A DNA stretch of 16,425 nt from Candidatus Saccharimonadota bacterium (GTDB lineage Bacteria; Patescibacteriota; Saccharimonadia; Saccharimonadales; JAGQNJ01). The notes below the pieces were generated by a model. The model did not search any database. It was given only the letters and a program-made list of their open reading frames with translations, and was not told the origin of the DNA. A program made the translations under genes and the position numbers. How positions within the stretch are numbered: the stretch's first letter is position 1; each line of letters begins with the position of its first letter. The stretch is taken from the NCBI GenBank assembly GCA_020428115.1, contig JAGQNJ010000015.1, positions 1 through 16,425 of the forward strand, read 5' to 3'. This document shows positions 1-6,075 of this stretch, one piece after another.

Positions 1-2
1 CG

Positions 3-506
3 CAACACGAAATTGCGACCATGATTGAGAGCGAGGCGTTTCGAGAATGGGCAGGAGAAGACTGGCGAGGAGCAGGGGGTGTACTCTCTGATGGAGAAAC
101 ATTAACGATTTACTATCACGGCGGAAACCCCGATATTCCTGTATTTAATCGTGATAATCCACGGAGAACTGGCGCGCATGAACAGGGGATATATTTTAGC
201 CCTCGAGTCGATGATGCTCGGTTCTACGCCGAAAACTTAGCGGAAGAAAAGCTCGAGGAGGGGCTTGAGCCCGAGGCAAGTATATACGCTGTAGCTCTGA
301 AAATGCACAGACCACTTATTACAGAAACAACTGATATGTTTTCGTCTGCAAGCATGGCAGAGGTCCCACGAGACGCCGAAGGTAAGCAATACGACGGGGT
401 AATCAACCCAAAATCTCAAGAGGTTGTCGTTTTTGATCCATCACAGGTGTATATCATCAAAGAAATGCCACACCGCCTACATCGAAAGGTTAGGGGCGAT
501 ATCTAG
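3..506 (+). CDS. ADP-ribosyltransferase-like domain (ART-PolyVal type), 5'-partial
   Basis: The frame is open to the left edge, and the first in-window ATG (position 21) has no Shine-Dalgarno and no nearby -10 box, so this is probably the C-terminal domain of a longer protein. Counting from that ATG (161 residues), the pattern fits ADP-ribosyltransferase domains of phage and plasmid polyvalent proteins: a SEAFREWAG lead-in (4-12), YYHGG (31-35; the His would contact NAD), GIYFSP followed by ARFYAE (56-71), a strand SIYAVALKM with RPLI (87-99), then YDGVI and VVVFDPSQVYII near residues 123-145. Family members transfer ADP-ribose from NAD to a target; here the target is unknown. The gene converges on tsaD and overlaps its 3' end by 30 nt. 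The type of domain suggests a mobile element or effector gene to the left, which is inference. Family call fairly sure, role unknown. Confidence 0.65.
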   Translation, partial: QHEIATMIESEAFREWAGEDWRGAGGVLSDGETLTIYYHGGNPDIPVFNRDNPRRTGAHEQGIYFSPRVDDARFYAENLAEEKLEEGLEPEASIYAVALKMHRPLITETTDMFSSASMAEVPRDAEGKQYDGVINPKSQEVVVFDPSQVYIIKEMPHRLHRKVRGDI

Positions 507-1832
507 GGAATAGGGGTCTGCTGTTGGCTGCTTGAGCTTCATCTTGAAGCTACCCAAAGCAGCAATCATGGCGGCGTTATCAGTACACAGCTTGATATCG
601 GTGTAGTGCAAAATACGCGCCACTTCGGTTTGTTTGCCATCACTTTGCTGGGCAATTGCTTCTGACAGCCGGTGTTCTAACTGGTGGCGGAGTTCTTGGT
701 TGGCGGCTACACCACCGGCAATAACTACGCTTTTAGGCCGATAAGACTCAAAAGTGGCCACCGTCTTATCAACTACAGTTTCTACCGCCACACGCTGGAA
801 ACTAGCTGCTATATCGGCCTTCTGAGCCTCTGAGAGCTTCTCTGGTAGCTTATAACTAGGGAAGTCGTAGTCGACACCACATTCAGCTTGGGCAAGCCTT
901 AAAACGGCGGTCTTGAGCCCAGAGAAACTAAAATCAAACCGCCCCTGTAATTTGGCTTTTGGAAGCGTGTATTTGTCTGGGTCACCCTTGGCCGCTTCTT
1001 TGGCGACACTTGGGCCACCAGGGTAGGGCAGGCCGATAATCTTAGCTACCTTATCAAAGGCCTCGCCGATAGCATCGTCCTGAGTTCGGCCGAGTATCTC
1101 GTAGTCAAAGTGATCCCGAAATAGCACCAGTTGAGTGTGCCCACCCGAAACTATCAGCGCAAGAAGCGGGAACTGGGGCTGTGAGGAGGGCAGGGAATAG
1201 CCCTTGAGCGGTGTTTCGGTTAAGAAGTTAGCGTACACATGCCCCTCTACGTGATTGCAGGCGTACAGCGGTTTATTGTGCAAAATTGCTAGGGTACGGG
1301 CAGCCAGCACGCCTATAAGCAGAGAGCCGCCAAGGCCAGCGCCATAGGTAACTGCAATAGCATCAATGTCATCCCACAAGCCGTCGGCCGTAACAGCCTG
1401 CTGACTAGCAGAGCTAGCCACACCGCTGTTATGGCCGAAGCCTTGTCCGTACTTTGCCTGATAGAGTGCTTGTTCAATTACTGGATTAATGGCTTCGATG
1501 TGGCTGCGCGCGGCAATCTCTGGTACCACGCCGCCATACTTCTTGTGCAGATCCATGGAACTGGCAACTACGTTCGAGAGCAACCTACACACCGTAGCAC
1601 CCTGCTTACTGGCAGAGCCAGCAACTCTGGTGCTACTGACTGCACTGTGCTTTGTTGCTGACTTGCGGTGCTCACTCTCCGTACCACTCTGTACGGTTCG
1701 CTGCGCTTCCTCAGCCGCGCCTCGCACAGCACTAGTCTGTGTAGATTGGTTCGATGTCCGGCTTGATTCTAAAAGCTCCACTACTGAAGCAGCGGTTTCA
1801 TCACAACTGGTCTCAATTCCAAGTATCTTCAT
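477..1832 (-). CDS. tsaD: tRNA N6-threonylcarbamoyladenosine transferase TsaD, with two in-frame inserts
   Basis: TsaD transfers threonylcarbamoyl to A37 of ANN-decoding tRNAs, working in the cytoplasm with TsaB and TsaE. Seen: N-terminal GIETSCDETAASVVE, LHKKYGGVVPEIAARSH (95-111), the metal-binding HVEGH (194-198), VSGGHTQLV (228-236), IGEAFDKVAK (255-264), PYPGGP (269-274), FSFSGLKTA (301-309), IAGGVAANQELR (371-382) and CTDNAAM with its metal-binding Asp (416-422). At 451 aa it is about 110 longer than usual (near 340). The extra length is mostly a Ser/Thr/Ala/Gln-rich insert at about residues 20-82, plus a shorter one at about 125-150. Both sit between conserved blocks and leave all catalytic motifs intact. 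The start is set by the leaderless geometry: ATG 8 nt after a TATACT box shared with the divergent MurE-like gene. The 3' end overlaps the convergent ADP-ribosyltransferase gene. Confidence 0.95.
   Translation of the reverse strand: MKILGIETSCDETAASVVELLESSRTSNQSTQTSAVRGAAEEAQRTVQSGTESEHRKSATKHSAVSSTRVAGSASKQGATVCRLLSNVVASSMDLHKKYGGVVPEIAARSHIEAINPVIEQALYQAKYGQGFGHNSGVASSASQQAVTADGLWDDIDAIAVTYGAGLGGSLLIGVLAARTLAILHNKPLYACNHVEGHVYANFLTETPLKGYSLPSSQPQFPLLALIVSGGHTQLVLFRDHFDYEILGRTQDDAIGEAFDKVAKIIGLPYPGGPSVAKEAAKGDPDKYTLPKAKLQGRFDFSFSGLKTAVLRLAQAECGVDYDFPSYKLPEKLSEAQKADIAASFQRVAVETVVDKTVATFESYRPKSVVIAGGVAANQELRHQLEHRLSEAIAQQSDGKQTEVARILHYTDIKLCTDNAAMIAALGSFKMKLKQPTADPYSLDIAPNLSM
1387..1430. repeat. 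Diverged palindromic repeat, copy 1 (second tsaD insert)
   Basis: This stretch of the shorter tsaD insert matches 1591-1634 of the longer insert at 33 of 44 positions without gaps, in the same reading frame. It contains the inverted repeat CTAGC-AGA-GCTAG (1405-1417). The other copy has CTGGC-AGA-GCCAG, so one base pair has changed on both sides and pairing is kept. Low-complexity coding sequence can give chance similarity, hence moderate confidence. Confidence 0.5.
1591..1634. repeat. Diverged palindromic repeat, copy 2 (first tsaD insert)
   Basis: Partner of 1387-1430. The hairpin is CTGGC-AGA-GCCAG at 1609-1621. A weaker third resemblance, TGCTGACT at 1656-1663 followed by scattered matches (15 of 20 positions), lies in the same insert but in another frame. 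Confidence 0.5.
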
Positions 1833-1840
1833 CGAAACCT

Positions 1841-1848
1841 AGTATACT
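1841..1848. promoter_or_regulatory. Shared palindromic -10 box of the divergent tsaD / murE-like genes
   Basis: AGTATACT is a perfect palindrome that gives TATACT on each strand. The tsaD ATG (1832) and the MurE-like ATG (1857) each lie exactly 8 nt beyond the box. That places the expected transcription starts at or within a base of both start codons, so both mRNAs should be leaderless. No convincing -35 box was found on either side. Confidence 0.65.
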
Positions 1849-1856
1849 GTTATGTG

Positions 1857-3209
1857 ATGGGTTTTCGAAGCATAACGAAGAAGGTTATACCAACAGAAGT
1901 CTTTAGGGCAATTGAGCCAGCAGGGCACCACGCTGAGGCAATCATGCTCAATGCGCTGGCAGGAATGCCACACAAGGGACTCAAAGTTATAGGGGTGACA
2001 GGTACAAACGGTAAGACTTCCACGGCATTTTTGATTCACAGGATGCTTGTCGAGGCAGGCTACAAAGTTGGGTTGATGACAACGGTGGCATATGGTGTTG
2101 GTGATGACATCAAGCCTCAAGTAGCACACATGACCAGTGTGTCGGTGCCAGAGCTTATCAAGCGCGTAAAGAGCATGAAAAAGCAGGGTATGGAGTGGCT
2201 TGTTCTTGAGGTAACGAGCCATGCACTGGCACAAAATAGGGTGTGGAGCGTGCCATTTGAAATAGCGGTACTCACCAATCTGACGCACGAACATCTGGAT
2301 TATCATGGCACGTTCGAGCGATACCGTGATGCTAAGCGTAAACTTTTTACTCAAACAGACAAGAATAAACGAGGTTTGCGTCTCGGTATTGTCAACGCCG
2401 AAGATGACAGCGCAGCTCTGTTTGTTTCAGATATAAAGCACTCGATTACGTATGGGATGAAAGATGGCGATTTGCGAGCACGTAGTGTGCGGCTCAGCCC
2501 CTCGGGCAGTCGGTATATTGTGGATGTCGATGGTGTCGAGCACCATATTCATTGTCGTTTGCCAGGAAGCTTCAATGTGTACAACTCTCTGGCTGCCGTA
2601 GGGGTGGGTAAGGCACTCGGGCTTACCAAGCAGCAAATCGAGCAGGGTATCGCGGCCTTGACTGGCGTAGAAGGGCGCATGACAGTAGTTGATGAGGGCC
2701 AAGATTTTGAAGTAATCGTCGATTATGCGCACACCCCCGATAGCTTCGAGAAGCTATTTAAAGATATGAAGCCGATGATTAAGGGCAAGCTGATCGTTAT
2801 GTTTGGCTCGGCCGGGAGGCGCGACGAGGCCAAGCGCTATACGCAGGGCGAACTCGCAGGCAAGTACGCAGACGAAGTGATAATAACAGAGGAAGATGAT
2901 CGTGATATGGATGGGCAGGCGATTATGGAGCAGATTGCCGAGGGTGCGCAAAAAGCTGGAAAGACTCACGACAGAGACTTGTTTATGGTGCATGATCGTA
3001 GTGAGGCGATAAATTTTGCTGTGAAACGCGCCAAAAAAGGTGACACCGTACTGCTTTTGGGCAAGGGCCACGAGAAGGATATTCTGCGCAATGGCCCCAA
3101 GGCGGCAGAGATGCGGCACTTACCCCAGGATGATCATAATCCTTCTCGAGTTGTCGAACACAAGTGGGACGAGATAGCCGAAGCCAGGAAAGCACTCGAT
3201 GCACTCTAA
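1857..3209 (+). CDS. MurE-like UDP-MurNAc-tripeptide ligase, truncated N-terminus
   Basis: An ATP-dependent Mur ligase that would add the third stem-peptide residue to UDP-MurNAc-L-Ala-D-Glu in the cytoplasm. Seen in 450 aa: P-loop GVTGTNGKTS (46-55), LEVTSHALAQNR (117-128), NLTHEHLDYHG (141-151), DAKRKLF with the probable carbamylated Lys160, the FNVYNSLAA hinge (239-247), GVEGRM (270-275), VDYAHTPDSFEKL (288-300), FGSAGRRDEAKR (316-327) and GKGHE (402-406), which is typical of MurE. Two oddities: only about 45 residues precede the P-loop, so the usual UDP-binding domain 1 is mostly missing, and the DNPR specificity loop of diaminopimelate enzymes is replaced by EEDDRD (345-350). ATG 1857 is preferred to GTG 1854 because it sits 8 nt from the -10 box, mirroring tsaD. 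It could instead be a paralogous CPR Mur ligase with another substrate. Confidence 0.8.
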   Translation: MGFRSITKKVIPTEVFRAIEPAGHHAEAIMLNALAGMPHKGLKVIGVTGTNGKTSTAFLIHRMLVEAGYKVGLMTTVAYGVGDDIKPQVAHMTSVSVPELIKRVKSMKKQGMEWLVLEVTSHALAQNRVWSVPFEIAVLTNLTHEHLDYHGTFERYRDAKRKLFTQTDKNKRGLRLGIVNAEDDSAALFVSDIKHSITYGMKDGDLRARSVRLSPSGSRYIVDVDGVEHHIHCRLPGSFNVYNSLAAVGVGKALGLTKQQIEQGIAALTGVEGRMTVVDEGQDFEVIVDYAHTPDSFEKLFKDMKPMIKGKLIVMFGSAGRRDEAKRYTQGELAGKYADEVIITEEDDRDMDGQAIMEQIAEGAQKAGKTHDRDLFMVHDRSEAINFAVKRAKKGDTVLLLGKGHEKDILRNGPKAAEMRHLPQDDHNPSRVVEHKWDEIAEARKALDAL

Positions 3210-3210
3210 T

Positions 3211-4008
3211 TTAGGCGCGTAGTTCAAGAGTGAGGCACTTTACGCCACCACCGGATTTTTGGAATTCGCTAATTGGCACTGGATACACACTCATACCACG
3301 CTTTTTGTATTGGGCAATTAATCCCGTGGCTCTATCAGAAAGGACGATGTTATTTCCGTCGCTCATAGCATTGAGACCGTAGGCGTAGGCATCTGCTTTA
3401 CTTGCTTCAATAACGTGCGGCACAAGCTCGTGCAAGGTTTTGCGTGACTCGTCAGTAAACAGGGGCGGATAGATGGCGACCGTCTCCTGGTCTACGATAG
3501 TAAGGGCTGTATCAAGGTGATAAAACCGAGCATCGGTGAGCTGTAATCCCACAACTCTTTTGCCAAAGAATGCTTTTAGTTCGTTCTCGCTTGCCTTGTC
3601 ACTGCGCCAGGGGTAGCCTGTAAAAACGGTATCGTTCCAGACTAGGGCGTCGCCCTCACCCTCGAAGTCATATTTGGGCTGCAAGAAGTCCTTATAACCA
3701 TTGTCCTCAAACCATTTTTTGAAATGCCCAGTTTCGGGCTGACGGTCGGGAGCTCTAAAGGTTGGCAGGGCTACCTTGCCATCAATTACCAGCGCACCAT
3801 TTGCCGTAAAGACCATGTCGGGTAGGTTTTTGACAGGGGTAACAAGGTCAACCTCCCAGCCGAGTTTCTCGGTGTAGGTATGGTAAAGCTCTTGCCACTG
3901 TCGCTTTGCTAACTTAGGATCCACCTGGTTATCGGTGCTCATCCAGGGGTTGATTTCGTATTCTATGTCAAAAAAATCTGGCGAACACATCAAGATATGC
4001 TTAGACAT
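3211..4008 (-). CDS. Guanidino-group hydrolase (arginine dihydrolase / DDAH-like)
   Basis: A member of the guanidine-modifying (amidinotransferase) superfamily, pentein fold, with 265 aa and no signal peptide. Seen: CSPDFFDIEYEINPWM (8-23), PDMVFTANGAL (63-73), EGEGDAL (116-122), the catalytic-type His in FYHLDTAL (162-169), GLNAMSDGNNIV (211-222), and the nucleophile Cys in GGGVKCLTLEL (253-263). The INPWM and TANG blocks resemble the N-terminal hydrolase domain of cyanobacterial ArgZ/AgrE, which converts arginine to ornithine, CO2 and ammonia. Arginine deiminase or dimethylarginine hydrolase activity remains possible. The start at 4008 is chosen because ATG follows a TATAAT box by 7 nt (leaderless); an upstream in-frame ATG at 4038 would add 10 hydrophobic residues encoded across that promoter. 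Stands alone, convergent with the MurE-like gene at 1 nt distance. Confidence 0.8.
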   Translation of the reverse strand: MSKHILMCSPDFFDIEYEINPWMSTDNQVDPKLAKRQWQELYHTYTEKLGWEVDLVTPVKNLPDMVFTANGALVIDGKVALPTFRAPDRQPETGHFKKWFEDNGYKDFLQPKYDFEGEGDALVWNDTVFTGYPWRSDKASENELKAFFGKRVVGLQLTDARFYHLDTALTIVDQETVAIYPPLFTDESRKTLHELVPHVIEASKADAYAYGLNAMSDGNNIVLSDRATGLIAQYKKRGMSVYPVPISEFQKSGGGVKCLTLELRA

Positions 4009-4015
4009 AAGCAGA

Positions 4016-4021
4016 ATTATA
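4016..4021 (-). promoter_or_regulatory. -10 box for the guanidino-hydrolase gene
   Basis: TATAAT on the minus strand, 7 nt before ATG 4008, predicts a leaderless transcript. No clear -35 is seen at 16-18 nt. Confidence 0.6.
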
Positions 4022-4026
4022 ACATC

Positions 4027-4055
4027 TTGAAAAATCAACAGAAATATGCTAGAAT
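4027..4055 (+). promoter_or_regulatory. Extended -10 promoter of the kinase-like operon
   Basis: TTGAAA (4027-4032), a 17-nt spacer and TAGAAT (4050-4055), with TGC directly before the -10 (extended -10). This is the best sigma70-type promoter in the window. GTG 4063 lies 7 nt after the -10 box, so the transcript should begin at the start codon. Confidence 0.75.
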
Positions 4056-4062
4056 AGTATCT

Positions 4063-4695
4063 GTGGAAATACCAAAAAACAGACCTGATATTAAGTTTAG
4101 TCGTGTTGGAAGTGAATTACTTCCAGAATATTATCCAACTGATGCTCAATTTAGTATTGCTAGATATAGAGGCGAAACAAGAGGATTTGATCTTATCGAT
4201 CCAAGAAGTAGGCGTCGACTATACTTGACCGTTGGATCCTCAGAAGAAGCTGAGGCATGGGTAGCACGGAGTGTGCCGGGGATTTCGTTAGAGCAAGCCG
4301 TAGAAGTACAGCCACATCCGAGCCAACAGATCGATGGACATGTTCCTCAGGTATACCGTGTACCAGAAGGAACCAGGCTGCTTATCAAGACCTTAGACCA
4401 ATCACCGTACCATGCTGCATATATGCGACGCATTGGACACGCTGCAGGAGCGCTACTCAGGAAGTTGCATAGGCTCGATCCAGGACAATTTGGCATCGGT
4501 CTAGATAACATAGCGTTGACCCATAATGGTGGAGATAACCAAGATGACTCTGAGCTGCGTATTGTCCCTCCTCTTGCTGCTCCTGGAGAGGTTACTGGCG
4601 TCCACGCAACTCAAGATCTACACGTTACGCTTCAGCAGCTTGACGACAATTTGAGGCGGGCAATACTGGATGGATATAGTGGGGGTAATCAATGA
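4063..4695 (+). CDS. Unrecognised protein with degenerate kinase-like C-terminal half
   Basis: 210 aa, cytoplasmic by composition; I do not recognise the family. The start is GTG 4063, placed by its promoter (7 nt after TAGAAT) rather than by an SD; upstream in-frame codons lie inside the promoter. Residues 94-170 recall an aminoglycoside-phosphotransferase or protein-kinase lobe: VYRVPEGTRLLIKTL (97-111), the helix IGHAAGALLRKLHRLD (124-139), FGIGLDNIAL (143-152) where a catalytic loop would lie, then ELRIVPP (164-170). The usual catalytic Asp of that loop is not evident, so it may be a pseudokinase or only a scaffold. The first 50 codons use AGA/AGG for most arginines, unlike the CGT/CGC-rich neighbours, which hints at transfer. 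It overlaps the next gene by ATGA, so the two are probably translated together and may act as a complex. Confidence 0.6.
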   Translation: MEIPKNRPDIKFSRVGSELLPEYYPTDAQFSIARYRGETRGFDLIDPRSRRRLYLTVGSSEEAEAWVARSVPGISLEQAVEVQPHPSQQIDGHVPQVYRVPEGTRLLIKTLDQSPYHAAYMRRIGHAAGALLRKLHRLDPGQFGIGLDNIALTHNGGDNQDDSELRIVPPLAAPGEVTGVHATQDLHVTLQQLDDNLRRAILDGYSGGNQ

Positions 4696-5699
4696 TACGA
4701 GCATCTGGATTAACTGAAGTATCTCGTGAGCAACTTGATCTGGGTCAAGCACACGATTTTAAAATACATAGCGCTATCCCATATGAAGTGGTGGCCACTG
4801 ATGTTCAAGATACAGAACGAATGACTAACGTCCTCCAGAGTGGGAAGGCCATAGTATCTGAACCTCATCTTGAGGTAGTTCGGCAAGCTATGCGTGCAGA
4901 AATATTTCCAGACAAGATTGTCGAAGAAGATCGTTCGGCTCATAGGGTTGCCTTTGGACGTGTGATTGGTCGTCGTCCACAAAAAAGAAGTGGCCAAGGC
5001 CATATCATGACAGTAGCGATCAAGCCATTTGGCGATACAGACGGAGCTATAAGTGAAATAAAGGGCTACTGGGCCTTACAAGATGTTGGTGTCGAGACGT
5101 ACGATCCTGTCGGCATCTTCCCCTTATCTAGCATGGCGGGTTTCGCCGTGGTTACGCAAAAACGCAATGATTTTCAGAGTCTGGATAGAGATGAATGGGT
5201 TGTAGGCAGACAGGTTTATGATGAGGAGTCTGAAGACACCGTCCAGCGAAATGCAAGAACAATAAAGGAAATAGCCGAGATTACAGCATGGATCAATGCA
5301 AATGGGATTTTTCATCCGGATGGGCAGATCAAAAACTACGCTGTCACTGACTACGGGCAACTTGGGATAATTGATACAGAAAACCTAACAGTCTTGCCTC
5401 TAGGGCATCCAGATACAGTTGGGCTCGTTGTTGATAATATCGAAAAACTCATGAAATCGCTTATTGACACGAGTAGCGATGACAAAATTTTTGGAGTTGG
5501 ATTCTTTGCTGGTTTGAGTGAGGGACGACTGCAGGAGAGTTTCGAAGAACTGGTCCTTAATCCGTATATTGATAAGCTGATGAGTTTGTATGAAGATGGT
5601 CAAATTGACGCTTCACAAGCAGAGCTGCTCATAGATGGCCTAACTAGTCATTATATGATCAACAAAACTTCGGGCTGGCCGAAAGTACTCGTTGCGTAG
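4692..5699 (+). CDS. Kinase-fold protein, probable active partner
   Basis: 335 aa, no membrane segment, family not recognised. A kinase-like order of motifs is visible: VAIKPF with candidate ATP-binding Lys111, SEIKGYWAL with candidate Glu122 on helix C, a hinge-like FAVVTQKRNDF (151-161), a long helix RTIKEIAEITAWINANG (189-205), the catalytic-loop pattern FHPDGQIKN (Asp210, Asn215) and IIDTEN (Asp228) in the metal-binding position. This spacing resembles aminoglycoside phosphotransferase, HipA or WaaP-type kinases, so phosphorylation of a small molecule, protein or tRNA is possible. The substrate is unknown. Residues 1-100 show no known domain; the C-terminal 100 residues are helical and acidic. 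Start ATG 4692 overlaps the upstream stop (ATGA), implying translational coupling. The gene ends 8 nt before the CIRCE element of groES. Kinase fold is inference from motifs. Confidence 0.6.
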   Translation: MIRASGLTEVSREQLDLGQAHDFKIHSAIPYEVVATDVQDTERMTNVLQSGKAIVSEPHLEVVRQAMRAEIFPDKIVEEDRSAHRVAFGRVIGRRPQKRSGQGHIMTVAIKPFGDTDGAISEIKGYWALQDVGVETYDPVGIFPLSSMAGFAVVTQKRNDFQSLDRDEWVVGRQVYDEESEDTVQRNARTIKEIAEITAWINANGIFHPDGQIKNYAVTDYGQLGIIDTENLTVLPLGHPDTVGLVVDNIEKLMKSLIDTSSDDKIFGVGFFAGLSEGRLQESFEELVLNPYIDKLMSLYEDGQIDASQAELLIDGLTSHYMINKTSGWPKVLVA

Positions 5700-5706
5700 A
5701 AATAAA

Positions 5707-5733
5707 TTAGCACTCGGGGGTTGCAAGTGCTAA
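5707..5733. promoter_or_regulatory. CIRCE element (HrcA operator)
   Basis: TTAGCACTC, 9 nt, AAGTGCTAA: identical to the CIRCE consensus (TTAGCACTC-N9-GAGTGCTAA) except for one base at the start of the right arm. It overlaps the -35 box of groES and so would block transcription when HrcA is bound. hrcA itself is not in the window. Confidence 0.93.
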
Positions 5734-5749
5734 TTTGGTCGTATACAAT
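5721..5749 (+). promoter_or_regulatory. Probable groESL promoter
   Basis: TTGCAA (5721-5726), 17-nt spacer, TACAAT (5744-5749); expected transcription start near 5756. Unlike many genes here it has a leader, with a strong SD (AGGAGG, 5771-5776). A second -10-like TACACT at 5755-5760 is possible but its -35 spacing is poor. Confidence 0.55.
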
Positions 5750-5782
5750 TGGCATACACTAGACATTAACAGGAGGAATGCC

Positions 5783-6055
5783 GTGGGAGTACCTATTAAT
5801 CCTATGCCAGAATACGTTGTTGTGCAGGCCGAAGAGCCAAGCACCAAAACGGCGAGCGGGCTGTATCTGCCCGATAGCTCGAAGGAAAAACCCAAGACAG
5901 CCAAGGTTGTGGCCGCTGGCACCGCTGTTGGCGATATCAAAGTGGGCGACCGAGTTATTTATAAGAATGAATATGAAGCAACTACCGTTAAAGTTGCGAC
6001 ACAAGAGTACACCCTTGTATACCACAAAAATATAATCGCGACAGTAACTCGCTAG
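5783..6055 (+). CDS. groES: Co-chaperonin GroES
   Basis: Ten-kilodalton lid of the GroEL folding chamber; it forms a heptameric cap. Seen in 90 aa: INPMPEYVVVQ (5-15, matching the usual LxPLxDRVVV strand), a mobile loop EEPSTKTASGLYLPDSSKE with LYL in the place of the usual IVL contact, GTAVGDIKVGDRVIYKNEY and a C-terminal YTLVYHKNIIATV. The length is slightly below the usual 94-97. Start GTG 5783 is chosen because it lies 6 nt after a full AGGAGG; a TTG at 5735 in the same frame overlaps the promoter and is rejected. It is followed by groEL after 20 nt, with CIRCE control upstream, so heat-inducible derepression through HrcA is expected. Confidence 0.95.
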   Translation: MGVPINPMPEYVVVQAEEPSTKTASGLYLPDSSKEKPKTAKVVAAGTAVGDIKVGDRVIYKNEYEATTVKVATQEYTLVYHKNIIATVTR

Positions 6056-6075
6056 ATAGCGAAAGGAGTTCATAG

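Noticed and set aside
1489..1842. Plus-strand open frames within tsaD, including the insert region
   Set aside because: They are antisense to a firmly identified gene; the longer one crosses both conserved TsaD blocks and the insert, with no recognisable motif.
5620..5631. AGCAGAGCTGCT as another copy of the tsaD palindrome
   Set aside because: It shares only the AGCAGAGCT word; the flanks and hairpin geometry do not match the repeat.
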